Shown here one piece after another: positions 17,041 to 24,650 of a stretch of DNA of 64,000 nt. The stretch lies in the NCBI GenBank assembly GCA_043804635.1, contig JAZDIU010000005.1:1-64000 (forward strand), read 5' to 3'. The stretch's first letter is position 1. Every line of letters starts with the position of its first letter. The DNA comes from JAZDIU01 sp043804635 (GTDB lineage Bacteria > Chloroflexota > Dehalococcoidia > Dehalococcoidales > UBA2162). The position numbers and the translations under genes are program-made. The notes beneath the pieces were generated by a model. It saw nothing but the letters and a program-made list of their open reading frames with translations, did not search any database and had not been told where the DNA came from.

Positions 17041-17346
17041 ATGGCTTACTACCTGCAATTAGCCGTCCTGACCGATGAAGGTAGAAAAAAGTTCGAAGAA
17101 AACCCGGAATGGATTAATGAAGTCAACAAAGACATTGAGCTGATGGGCGCTAAAATCCTGGTCCAGTATGGCCTGCTCGGTGAATATGACTTCGTCAATA
17201 TCATCGAAACTCCCAGCGACGAGGCCGCCGCAAAAATCTCAATAAAATTGGCGGCTAAAGGCGAACTTCGGCCTAAAACTCTCGCTGCTATTCCATTAAA
17301 AAGCCTGATAGAAAGCCTGAAAAAAGAACGCCGCCAAGCGTGGTAA
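17041..17346 (+). CDS. GYD-domain protein
   Basis: A 101-residue small protein resembling the GYD family, a ferredoxin-like alpha/beta fold named after a Gly-Tyr-Asp motif. Here the motif appears as LGEYDFVNIIETPSDEAAAKISIKLAAKGE, where EYD replaces GYD. Its biochemical role is not known; these proteins often sit beside catabolic genes of anaerobes. I placed the start at ATG 17041 because CGGAGGTAG directly precedes it; an in-frame ATG at 17008 lies before the predicted transcription start. It has its own promoter and no co-directional partner. Confidence 0.8.
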   Translation: MAYYLQLAVLTDEGRKKFEENPEWINEVNKDIELMGAKILVQYGLLGEYDFVNIIETPSDEAAAKISIKLAAKGELRPKTLAAIPLKSLIESLKKERRQAW

Positions 17347-17390
17347 GTCTAACTCAAATCTCCATCGCTGACCGGAGCACGGTGATATGT

Positions 17391-18662
17391 TTAAGGTTGT
17401 TGTGTTCTCAGAACTGCCCCTGGTTTCAGCGTGAAAGATAGTATCAAGCCCACCACACTGGCAATAAACAGGATAGTGAACGCAACCTGATAGCTGCCAG
17501 TAACATCGAATATATGTCCGGAAATAAGCGGGCCGATTGCTCCACCGCTTTGACCCACAAATAGCAGTATGCCGAATATTGAACCGTGCGACCTTATGCC
17601 GAAAAGCTCACCGATTAACGGCGACATCAAAGTAAAGAATCCACCATGGGCAAACCCGTACACAGGAACAAACAAGTAAAGCATCCACGTTTGTTCGGCG
17701 ATAAGCAACCAGGCTAAGCTGCTAACGAGTAAGCACAAGGCAAGAATCAAGGCTCGCCGACTGCCTATTCTATCGAGCGTCCCGCCTATTACCAGCCGTC
17801 CGATTAAACTGGCAGCACCGATAAGAGAAAGTATACCGGCGGCTTTAATCGGAGACATCTTTAAATCAAGAGAATGCGGTACGATATGGACGATAACTGA
17901 TTGAGTGGCATACCATATCATAAAATAGACAGCACAGGTAATCCACAAAACCTTGCTATGCAGAGCCTGCCTTAAAGTATACCCAAAATCAACATTCCTA
18001 TGCCTTTTATCCTTCTCAGAGATACCATAAGGTTCCAAGCCCTTCTCGGACGGGTCGCGTCTCAGAAATGAAGCACAAATAGCAATGCCTACTGCGATAG
18101 CGCCGGCTAGAATCAAATATGCGTAACGCCAGCCGTGATTCAAGATTAGCCAGGTAGATAACGTCGGCAGTATGAACATTCCTGCCCCAGTCCCCGCCTT
18201 GACCACCCCTGACATTATTCCCCTGTTTTTGACAAACCATCGGGCGGTGGTCGGCAGCAGGGAAGCATCCGCACAGCTCGTTCCAAAACCGACGGCAAGT
18301 CCGTAAAAGACATAAAGCTGCCATAGAGAACTGATACGGGATATCAGAGCGTAGCCGATTCCGATAATAATGCCGTAGATTATAACTAAACGCCGGGGCC
18401 CAAAACGGTCGGTGAGTCTTCCCGTTAAAATGGAGAACGTCCCGATAAGAAAAAAGGTAAGGGAACTGGGACCGGAAATCATTGCCCGGCTCCAACCAAA
18501 CTCAGAACGTATCGGCTCAAAAAAGACGCCGAAGGTACTATATGTACCCCAGGCTAAAAGGCTGATAAAGAAGGAGACAATGACGATGATATAGCCATAG
18601 TAAATCCGGGGCTTGTGGGAAGTAGGCAAAAGAAACCATCCAATCCAGGTCGCATAAAACAA
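17391..18662 (-). CDS. Major facilitator superfamily transporter, monocarboxylate/oxalate-formate-like
   Basis: A 12-helix MFS transporter of 423 residues. The loop 2-3 motif is GRLTDRFGPRRL and its second-half counterpart GGTLDRIGSRRA. The N-terminal FGVFFEPIRSEFGWSRA is typical of the oxalate/formate antiporter and monocarboxylate transporter groups, so a small organic acid is the likely substrate. The first codon is TTG 18662; an in-frame TTG eleven codons later has GGATGG upstream and may be the true start. It reads towards the GYD gene and is 46 bases behind the cyclase gene on the same strand. That cyclase may supply its substrate, but this is only neighbourhood inference. Confidence 0.9.
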   Translation of the reverse strand: MFYATWIGWFLLPTSHKPRIYYGYIIVIVSFFISLLAWGTYSTFGVFFEPIRSEFGWSRAMISGPSSLTFFLIGTFSILTGRLTDRFGPRRLVIIYGIIIGIGYALISRISSLWQLYVFYGLAVGFGTSCADASLLPTTARWFVKNRGIMSGVVKAGTGAGMFILPTLSTWLILNHGWRYAYLILAGAIAVGIAICASFLRRDPSEKGLEPYGISEKDKRHRNVDFGYTLRQALHSKVLWITCAVYFMIWYATQSVIVHIVPHSLDLKMSPIKAAGILSLIGAASLIGRLVIGGTLDRIGSRRALILALCLLVSSLAWLLIAEQTWMLYLFVPVYGFAHGGFFTLMSPLIGELFGIRSHGSIFGILLFVGQSGGAIGPLISGHIFDVTGSYQVAFTILFIASVVGLILSFTLKPGAVLRTQQP

Positions 18663-18708
18663 CCAATCATTAATCTGAAGTCATCAAAGAATTATAGCTT
18701 GAGTGCTT

Positions 18709-19476
18709 TTATTTCTCAAATATAGCCACCACCCGGCTCCATCCTGCGCTGCCTCCGGTTAGCTTTATCGGGAAGCAAGCCACTTTGAATCCATAAGGTC
18801 TCGGCAACTTATCAAGGTTCGCCAGTTTCTCGACATGGCAATACTCCTTTTCGATACCCACACGGTGACCGGCCCAGATTATGCTCTTATCCTTGGTCTT
18901 CTGAAAGTTCTCCTTTATCGACCAGAATGGCGCATCCCAGCCCCAGGCATCCGTACCCATTACTCTGACACCATTATCGATAAGCCACAAAGTGGACTCT
19001 CTGCCCATTCCACAGCCGGCATCGAAATATTCCTTCTTTCCCCAGAGCTTGTCGGTCCCCGTCTGTATCAGCACGATGTCCCAGGACTTGAGTTTATAGT
19101 TAATTTTAGTTAGAGCCTCCTGGAGGTCAGCCACCGAAATAACCGAACCGGTAGGTTTATGTTTCATATCCAGCATCACACCATCGCTGTAGAACCATTC
19201 CAGCGGCATCTCATCGATTGTCTTAGCTTTTTTGCCTTTAGAAGTCGGAAAGAAATGCCACGGGGCGTCGACATGCGTTCCGCTGTGGGCAGTCAGTTTG
19301 ATGCGGTCGTTAGCCCAACCCAGACCCTGAGGCAGGTCACTTTCGCTGCAGCCGAAATATTTTTCCATCGACTCAGCCGTTTCCGAATGTCCCACGTGAG
19401 TAACTTCTATTGGCCCGGGCTCGCTCGGGCTTACTTCCATCGGAACGCTCAAGTCAATTATCTGCACACCTTTCAT
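18709..19476 (-). CDS. Cyclase family protein (kynurenine formamidase-like metal hydrolase)
   Basis: A 255-residue member of the PF04199 family, metal-dependent amide and ester hydrolases that include bacterial kynurenine formamidase and isatin hydrolase. The metal-binding HSGTHVDAPWH motif is intact, and WDIVLIQTGTDKLWGKKEYF and GVRVMGTDAWGWDAP follow at the expected positions. I start at ATG 19476, where AAGGAGGA lies a few bases upstream; the open frame extends 75 codons further but without a ribosome site. Aromatic amino-acid breakdown would fit the IorAB/PaaK neighbourhood, although cyclases also act on other cyclic amides. The MFS gene follows on the same strand. Confidence 0.88.
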   Translation of the reverse strand: MKGVQIIDLSVPMEVSPSEPGPIEVTHVGHSETAESMEKYFGCSESDLPQGLGWANDRIKLTAHSGTHVDAPWHFFPTSKGKKAKTIDEMPLEWFYSDGVMLDMKHKPTGSVISVADLQEALTKINYKLKSWDIVLIQTGTDKLWGKKEYFDAGCGMGRESTLWLIDNGVRVMGTDAWGWDAPFWSIKENFQKTKDKSIIWAGHRVGIEKEYCHVEKLANLDKLPRPYGFKVACFPIKLTGGSAGWSRVVAIFEK

Positions 19477-19637
19477 ATGCTCCTCCTTATATCTTTCACA
19501 GCGTTTCATTGTATCTTTTTCCTCTGCGTAATAGCAACCGATTATGCGGTTTGACATCTCCACACTGCCTAAAGTATTATTCAAAATGGAATAGTAATAG
19601 TGACTCTTCGAGCTGTAACGCCTAAATCGCCAGATAT

Positions 19638-19720
19638 GGTGTGGCAGCCGATGGGCTTTAAAAGCCCCGAGGGCACAAGTGGAAACGCTTGTACCTCCCA
19701 TTGGAAAGGAGAGCTGGTGT
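19638..19720 (+). other. Structured element in the 19477-19875 divergent gap
   Basis: Apart from the ends used by the flanking genes, this gap contains a compact set of pairings: CAGC (19645-19648) with GCTG (19713-19716), CCGATGGG (19648-19655) with CCCATTGG (19697-19704), GGGCTT with AAGCCC (19653-19667), and GAGG..ACAAG with CTTGT.CCTC (19669-19697). Some are mutually exclusive. It starts with GTGTG, which recalls the 5' end of group II introns, but no reverse transcriptase is near. Function is unknown. Confidence 0.35.
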
Positions 19721-19875
19721 GAGTAATACGTCGTGATATAGCGTCATTCCGTTGAGGAAAAGTTTTCATTCCCCACGGGTTCAATAAGAGATAGCTTTTC
19801 ATCAGTCATGAACAATCATCTATGCTTGTCGTTTAGGAGAACAGTTGCTTATATCAAAATAAATAAGGAGTAAAC

Positions 19876-21066
19876 TTGAATAAAACTAAAGTTGCCATTG
19901 TAAAGGGGCCACAGAGACCCAACAAAAGTCAGATAGAAGCCAGTGTGAGAAAAGCAATCGAGCTTGTTGGCGGTCTGGATGATATTAAAAAGGGCGACAT
20001 CGTACTGATTAAGCCGAATGTCTGTGCCCCAGCCGAACCCGATAGCCCGAAGGTTACGAATAAAACAGTCTGTACCGCCATTGCGGATATGGTCAAGGAA
20101 AAAGGCGGCCGACCAATAATAGGGGAAGCCCCTGGTGTCCTCGACCCTGATAGCGAGAAGTGCTTCAAAGCTACCGGCTACGATAAGCTGCGGGAGCTGG
20201 GTTATGAAGTAATGGACCTTAAAGGTAAAGACACGCCTATGGTTAAAGTGCCGGTACCTAAAGGGAAGGTTTTAAAAGAGCTTACCTTACCTAAAATTCT
20301 TTTCGACGCCAAACTGGTCATTACCGTGCCTGTGATGAAGACTCACGGACAGGGTGCAACCCTCGGATTAAAAAATATGAAGGGAGTTTTACCCGATAAG
20401 ACTAAGAAGGATTTTCACAGAGTTTATGGCGTTTCACAGGCTATTGCCGATTTAATGACCGTGGCAAAACCCGGGTTATCGGTGGTAGATGGTATTGTGG
20501 CAATGGAAGGGTTGGGCCCGATGCTGGGAGACCGTGTTGAATTAGGTGTCATTATCGCCGGCAAAGACCCGGTAGCAGTGGATTCGGTAACAGGTGCCGT
20601 TATGGGCTTTGCCCCGGAAGAGCTCAGCATAACAGTCGATGCCAATAAAGCTGGTATCGGTGTAATGGACTTGAACAAGATAGAGATTATTGGTACTCCT
20701 CTAAAAGATGTCCAGCGACATTTCAAGCGTGTCGAGGAAGTAGTCAGGACTGTCCGCTTCCCTGAAGGTTTTCAGATGTTAATTGATGAAAAAGCCTGCA
20801 CGGGTTGCCGAGAAGCCGTGCTAGGTGCCATTTTTAGTTTGGAGAAGGCAGGTAATCTCGATAAGTTAGTTGGATGGACTATTGTAGCTGGAACAACGGA
20901 AAATGCACCAGAAGCCAAAAAAGACAAGCTTTTGCTTTTTGGCTCTTGCACAGCTAAATATAAGAGCCTGGGGACTTACGTTAAGGGTTGCCCACCCTGG
21001 GGATGGGATATTCCCCGTATTGTTACCGGAGTGCGGAAAACCCCGGAATGGCTGGAGAAATATTGA
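19876..21066 (+). CDS. DUF362 domain protein
   Basis: A 396-residue protein with the DUF362 domain over most of its length. Typical stretches are LIKPNVCAPAEPDSP, GEAPGVLDPDSEKCFKATGY, VMKTHGQGATLGLKNMKGVLP and AGKDPVAVDSVTG. Many DUF362 proteins carry a ferredoxin module; here the C-terminus has only CTGC, a Cys in FGSC and one in KGCPPWGWD, which is not a full 4Fe-4S set. Function is unknown; redox or metal roles are often suggested. Translation begins with TTG 19876, five bases behind AAGGAG. It is a single gene, followed by a palindromic repeat. Confidence 0.88.
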   Translation: MNKTKVAIVKGPQRPNKSQIEASVRKAIELVGGLDDIKKGDIVLIKPNVCAPAEPDSPKVTNKTVCTAIADMVKEKGGRPIIGEAPGVLDPDSEKCFKATGYDKLRELGYEVMDLKGKDTPMVKVPVPKGKVLKELTLPKILFDAKLVITVPVMKTHGQGATLGLKNMKGVLPDKTKKDFHRVYGVSQAIADLMTVAKPGLSVVDGIVAMEGLGPMLGDRVELGVIIAGKDPVAVDSVTGAVMGFAPEELSITVDANKAGIGVMDLNKIEIIGTPLKDVQRHFKRVEEVVRTVRFPEGFQMLIDEKACTGCREAVLGAIFSLEKAGNLDKLVGWTIVAGTTENAPEAKKDKLLLFGSCTAKYKSLGTYVKGCPPWGWDIPRIVTGVRKTPEWLEKY

Positions 21067-21076
21067 TTTACTAACC

Positions 21077-21195
21077 ATACCGGCGAAAGCCGGTATCCAG
21101 AGAAATGGGATTATCATAGGCAAGGTTCGCTGGATTCCATGCCTGCACACTGAAGTGCGTTCCGGCACGCAGGCGTGTCAAGCACGGAATGGTAA
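21077..21195. repeat. Palindromic intergenic repeat, possible terminator
   Basis: ATACCGGC and GCCGGTAT form an 8-base stem with a GAAA tetraloop (21077-21096), followed by TCCAG, CTGGATTCC and GTGCGTTCCGGCACGC-like inverted arms. It lies between two convergent genes and resembles the common GCGAAAGC-type bacterial intergenic repeats. A related half (CTGTCATTCC, then AAGCTGGAATC) is found near 63570. Confidence 0.5.
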
Positions 21196-21202
21196 AGGCT
21201 TT

Positions 21203-22024
21203 TTAATATTCCCCGATATAAACCTGGGAAGGCTCGTGCCCGCATAGGACATAGTAAGGCTCGTATTTCTCAACGATGGCTTTGATTTTGTAGGCGCTAT
21301 CATACCAATCGTAGTGGTTGTAAATTATGTTGTGGGCGAAAAAGGGACCATAGATATCAGGCACGGGCGTGATTTTGTGTTTCTTGCCCTCCATATCAAC
21401 CATCTCCGTCATCTTAGGAAACGCCATACAGGCTAAATGGTACTGGTCGGCGACTATAGCAACCACACCTTTCTTGGTGTTCACTGCCACTCCCTGATGA
21501 CCCGGGGTGTGTCCGGGGGTGGTGAAAATTCTGACGCCATCGGTAATCTCGAGGTCGCCGTTGACAAGCACCAGGTTAGTTTTTTCCAACTCCGGTATCG
21601 CTTCGAGGTCGTAGTCTCTCCTTATCAGCATTACAGGAAGCGGATTCTTAATGATGTCCCATTCTTTCTTCTGAGCAATGACCCGAGCATTTTTGAACAG
21701 ATAAGAAAAGCCGGTATGGTCGTTGTGTAGATGGGTATAGATAATAGTGTCGATTTCTTCAGGAGTCATGCCGGCTTTCTTCAGAGCAGCATCCAGGTAT
21801 TTTCTACCGAAATGGAACTCTTTACCCTGGAAGCCATATTTACCGTCTACCAGATACCGTTCGTTACCGCCAGAATCGACCAGTATATTGCGACCTTCGG
21901 ACTGCAACAGGAAGGCTAGCAGCGGAATCTCCATAAACACATCTGTGTCCAGACCCGGCGTCAGATTAGCTTTAGCTTCGTGAGCCCCACCGAGATACAG
22001 CACCTTAATATGCCACTGCTTCAT
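21203..22024 (-). CDS. Metallo-beta-lactamase-fold hydrolase, AHL-lactonase-like
   Basis: A 273-residue MBL-fold hydrolase. The first zinc motif is HLHNDH (His98, His100, Asp102, His103), the second His is in TPGHTPGHQG, and an Asp ligand lies in VADQYHL; the last His is probably that of LCGHEPSQ near the C-terminus. The layout is that of N-acyl-homoserine-lactonase-like enzymes (AttM/AiiA group), which open lactone or ester bonds. The gene has AAGGAGG before ATG 22024. It lies 25 bases behind the M29-like gene and the same strand continues to the acyl-CoA dehydrogenase, so the three may form an operon. The natural substrate is not predictable. Confidence 0.88.
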   Translation of the reverse strand: MKQWHIKVLYLGGAHEAKANLTPGLDTDVFMEIPLLAFLLQSEGRNILVDSGGNERYLVDGKYGFQGKEFHFGRKYLDAALKKAGMTPEEIDTIIYTHLHNDHTGFSYLFKNARVIAQKKEWDIIKNPLPVMLIRRDYDLEAIPELEKTNLVLVNGDLEITDGVRIFTTPGHTPGHQGVAVNTKKGVVAIVADQYHLACMAFPKMTEMVDMEGKKHKITPVPDIYGPFFAHNIIYNHYDWYDSAYKIKAIVEKYEPYYVLCGHEPSQVYIGEY

Positions 22025-22049
22025 TTCGAGCCTCCTTATGTTAAACCAA

Positions 22050-23006
22050 CTAAATCTTTAGCACGCCATCTTTTACGACACACTGGTCGTCGAGCCAGAC
22101 GGTAGGTTTACTCATTATCAGGTCGAAGTGAATCTGGCTGTAAATATCGCCGCCGATATCGTTATTGCGCCCGACAGCGATATGAATCGTTCCGTCCAGG
22201 CTGCCGGACATAACCAGCCTCCTGTCCATAGTATGGCTGGTACCGAATCCCAGTTCCGCCGCGCAGTTGGCAGCATTTTCATCGGTAGCGATTAATTTCT
22301 TAAATCTGGCTACGTATTCTTTGTCACCGGTAACTCCGGCAACCCATCCTTTTTTAATAGTCAGACACAGCGGCTCTTTAGGTTGCAGACTCCAGCCGCG
22401 CAACCCGCAGTCGCTGACCAGAATGCCTTCAGTCGAACCTTCTACCGGGGCGATAGCGGCCTCGGCATACTCGGGAACAACCATAATGGGGGCGCCTTTC
22501 ATTGGATAAAGAGGAATTCCGGGTCTTCCTTTCAGGCTCATACTGAGTTTAGTCCCATCCGGCGTTGTTACCCGCGCCTTAGTCGCCTTCGACAAAATAT
22601 CGGCGAGTTTTATCGTTCTCGCCTTGATTTTCTTTACATCCGCGGCTGAAATCTCTTTAATAAAATGCCGTTCAGGCTGGCAATTAACATACATAATGCC
22701 TTTCTCTCTGACTGCCTTACCGGCATTTGTATGTTCGATATAAAAACGTTCACTCGCAACTACGACGGCATCTACAACCTGCATAGCTTCGGCGATTGCC
22801 TTTGGCGGCTCCTGTCCGTTAAAGGTGCGGGGGACCATTATAGCCATCACAACCTCGGCACCTTCGGCAGTGCAAGCCTCGGCTAACTGCTGGGCTATCT
22901 GAAGCGGCCTATCATTGTCTTCTGCCACAATCAATATCTGCTGATTGGGCTTGACCTCCATACAGGTCTTAACGACTAAATCGATATTCTTGAGTCTTCG
23001 CAGCAT
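22050..23006 (-). CDS. Aminopeptidase T (M29)/NicX-type metalloenzyme
   Basis: A 318-residue protein of the COG2309 family, which holds thermostable M29 aminopeptidases and the Fe-dependent 2,5-dihydroxypyridine dioxygenase NicX. The start is similar to NicX-like proteins (VVKTCMEVKPNQQILIVAEDND). Candidate metal ligands are in the region VEGSTEGILVSDC, in ELGFGTSHTMD and in IHFDLIM. I chose ATG 23006, with GAGGAGGAAC just upstream; a TTG 18 bases earlier would place that site inside the gene. A hydrolase and an acyl-CoA dehydrogenase flank it, so a ring-degradation role is possible but unproven. Confidence 0.82.
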   Translation of the reverse strand: MLRRLKNIDLVVKTCMEVKPNQQILIVAEDNDRPLQIAQQLAEACTAEGAEVVMAIMVPRTFNGQEPPKAIAEAMQVVDAVVVASERFYIEHTNAGKAVREKGIMYVNCQPERHFIKEISAADVKKIKARTIKLADILSKATKARVTTPDGTKLSMSLKGRPGIPLYPMKGAPIMVVPEYAEAAIAPVEGSTEGILVSDCGLRGWSLQPKEPLCLTIKKGWVAGVTGDKEYVARFKKLIATDENAANCAAELGFGTSHTMDRRLVMSGSLDGTIHIAVGRNNDIGGDIYSQIHFDLIMSKPTVWLDDQCVVKDGVLKI

Positions 23007-23039
23007 TATTGTTCCTCCTCGCAAATATTTGGGTAAAGC

Positions 23040-24176
23040 TTAGAGTCCCAACTCCCGGGAGATAATCATTTCCTGAACTTCAGTAGTCCCCTCGGTAATG
23101 TGATAAAGAATAGCATCGCGGTAGTAGCGCTGGATGGGTGATTCAGCCATATAGCCGGCACCGGCGTGGATTCTCATTGCCTCTTCGGCAACTCTGATTG
23201 CCATTTCACTTGAGAAAATTTTAGTCATCGGGGATTCCCTACGGCATTCGTCTCCCTGGTCGTAAAGACTGGCAACCCGGTAGAGCAGCCATCTGGCGGC
23301 TTCGATATCGGTCGCCATCTTCACCAGCTTGAAAGCAATCGCTTGAAACTTCCCTATCGGCTGGCCGAACTGCTTTCTTCGCTTGGCATAATCCAGAGTA
23401 GCCTCAAAAGCAGCTACAGCCAGTCCCAGACTCCGGGCGCTGTGCGAAATCCTGGCTGGATTCAGAGACTCCATCATATACTTGTAACCCTTACCCTCTT
23501 CGCCAATCAGGTTCGCCGCTGGCACGCGGCAATCTTCGAAGTTAAGTTCGCCAGTGGCGGCAGAGTGATGTCCCAATTTCACCATCTTTTTGGTAGTGAA
23601 ACCGGGAGTTCCCTTTTCCACTACTATGGTGCTTATGCCCCGGCTGCCCTTGCTCTTATCGGTAGAGACAGCCAGCGTAACGTAATCGGCGATGTAGCCA
23701 TTGGTGATATAAATCTTGTTACCATTGATAATGTAGTGCTTGCCGTCTTTCTTTGCCGTAGTTTCGATGGCTGAGGCATCGGACCCGGCGTTGGGTTCAC
23801 TAAGACCGTATGCAGTTACCTTCTCACCCTTGATGGCTGGAATGAGGAATCTTTGCTTCTGTTCTTCAGTGCCGTGAGCCAGGATGGGAAAAGTAGAAAG
23901 ACCGGACTGCACCATCAGTCCGGAGGCGATGCCGGAACAAGCCCGGGCTAATTCTTCTATCATAATACACGTGCCAATCTCACCCAGTCCGCCCCCTCCA
24001 TATTCAGTAGGATATCCGGGACAAAGGTAACCCAGTTCCCCCATCTTCGAAAATAGCTCGATGGGGCAAGCCTGCTTTTCTTCAGCCTCATCAACAACCG
24101 GCATTACTTCTCTTTTGACGAAGTCTTTTATCGCCTCGCGAAATATCTTGTGTTCCTCGTTGAACTCGAAATCCAC
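23040..24176 (-). CDS. Acyl-CoA dehydrogenase
   Basis: A flavin-dependent acyl-CoA dehydrogenase of 378 residues, which oxidises an acyl-CoA to the 2-enoyl-CoA and passes electrons to ETF. Recognised stretches include the FAD-binding YGLSEPNAGSDAS, ITNGYIADYVTLAVSTD, the KRRKQFGQPIGKFQ helix and YYRDAILYHITEGTTEVQEMIISREL near the C-terminus. The Glu of ITEGTTE occupies the usual catalytic-base position. I used GTG 24176, which has AAGGAGG directly upstream; the open frame runs further but without a ribosome site. No ETF genes are present in the window. Confidence 0.93.
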   Translation of the reverse strand: MDFEFNEEHKIFREAIKDFVKREVMPVVDEAEEKQACPIELFSKMGELGYLCPGYPTEYGGGGLGEIGTCIMIEELARACSGIASGLMVQSGLSTFPILAHGTEEQKQRFLIPAIKGEKVTAYGLSEPNAGSDASAIETTAKKDGKHYIINGNKIYITNGYIADYVTLAVSTDKSKGSRGISTIVVEKGTPGFTTKKMVKLGHHSAATGELNFEDCRVPAANLIGEEGKGYKYMMESLNPARISHSARSLGLAVAAFEATLDYAKRRKQFGQPIGKFQAIAFKLVKMATDIEAARWLLYRVASLYDQGDECRRESPMTKIFSSEMAIRVAEEAMRIHAGAGYMAESPIQRYYRDAILYHITEGTTEVQEMIISRELGL

Positions 24177-24260
24177 GATTTCCTCCTTGGTTTTAAATAC
24201 AGTTTTAGGCAATTTCCAACAGGTAACTCTAGCATAATTCCACCAAATTTGCCAGCAGCT

Positions 24261-24290
24261 TTGACAGTCCAATTCAGCCTCTGCTACAAT
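24261..24290 (+). promoter_or_regulatory. Promoter of the MoaD-like/AOR unit
   Basis: TTGACA (24261-24266) and TACAAT (24285-24290) with an 18-base spacer; the bases TGC precede the -10. Transcription would start near 24297, just upstream of the ThiS/MoaD gene. Confidence 0.7.
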
Positions 24291-24322
24291 TTGAAAATAG
24301 TTCACGAGTGGGGTGGCATCTC

Positions 24323-24625
24323 TTGGGTAAGGTTAGATTAAAGGTCCCGCCCTGGATTGGCATTATGCTTAAGGCACAAGCCTCGGACTGGTCCACCCTG
24401 GAGATAGAAGCCGGCACCGGCACCACCATCAGTGCGCTCCTGGCTAAACTGGCTAAAGATAATCCCGACTTTAGTAAGACGGTTTTTAACCCCGATACGA
24501 TGCGGGCCAATAGCCTGATAAATATTTTCCTCAATGATAGTCTTCTTCAATCTACAGAAATAAATGCAGCTAAACTCAAGGAGGGCGATACTCTCCTGAT
24601 TCTTCCTCTTTATGCCGGTGGCTAA
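24323..24625 (+). CDS. ThiS/MoaD-family ubiquitin-like sulfur carrier
   Basis: A small beta-grasp protein of about 100 residues ending in YAGG, the C-terminal Gly-Gly used for adenylation and thiocarboxylation. The beta-grasp core is visible (LEIEAGTGTTISALLAKLAKDNPDF, KEGDTLLILPLYAGG). It lies 25 bases before an aldehyde ferredoxin oxidoreductase gene, so it may provide sulfur for the molybdopterin cofactor of that enzyme. The start is uncertain: TTG 24323 has GGGGTGG ahead of it, and GTG 24308 is only about 11 bases from the predicted transcription start. Confidence 0.85.
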   Translation: MGKVRLKVPPWIGIMLKAQASDWSTLEIEAGTGTTISALLAKLAKDNPDFSKTVFNPDTMRANSLINIFLNDSLLQSTEINAAKLKEGDTLLILPLYAGG

Positions 24626-24650
24626 AAGACAAAACGCAAAGGGGGTATTT

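Noticed and set aside
19690..19720. T-box-like GGGAGGTAC on the minus strand before the cyclase gene
   Set aside because: The UGG that pairs with the tRNA CCA end is changed to AGG and there is no stem I, so a T-box is not supported.
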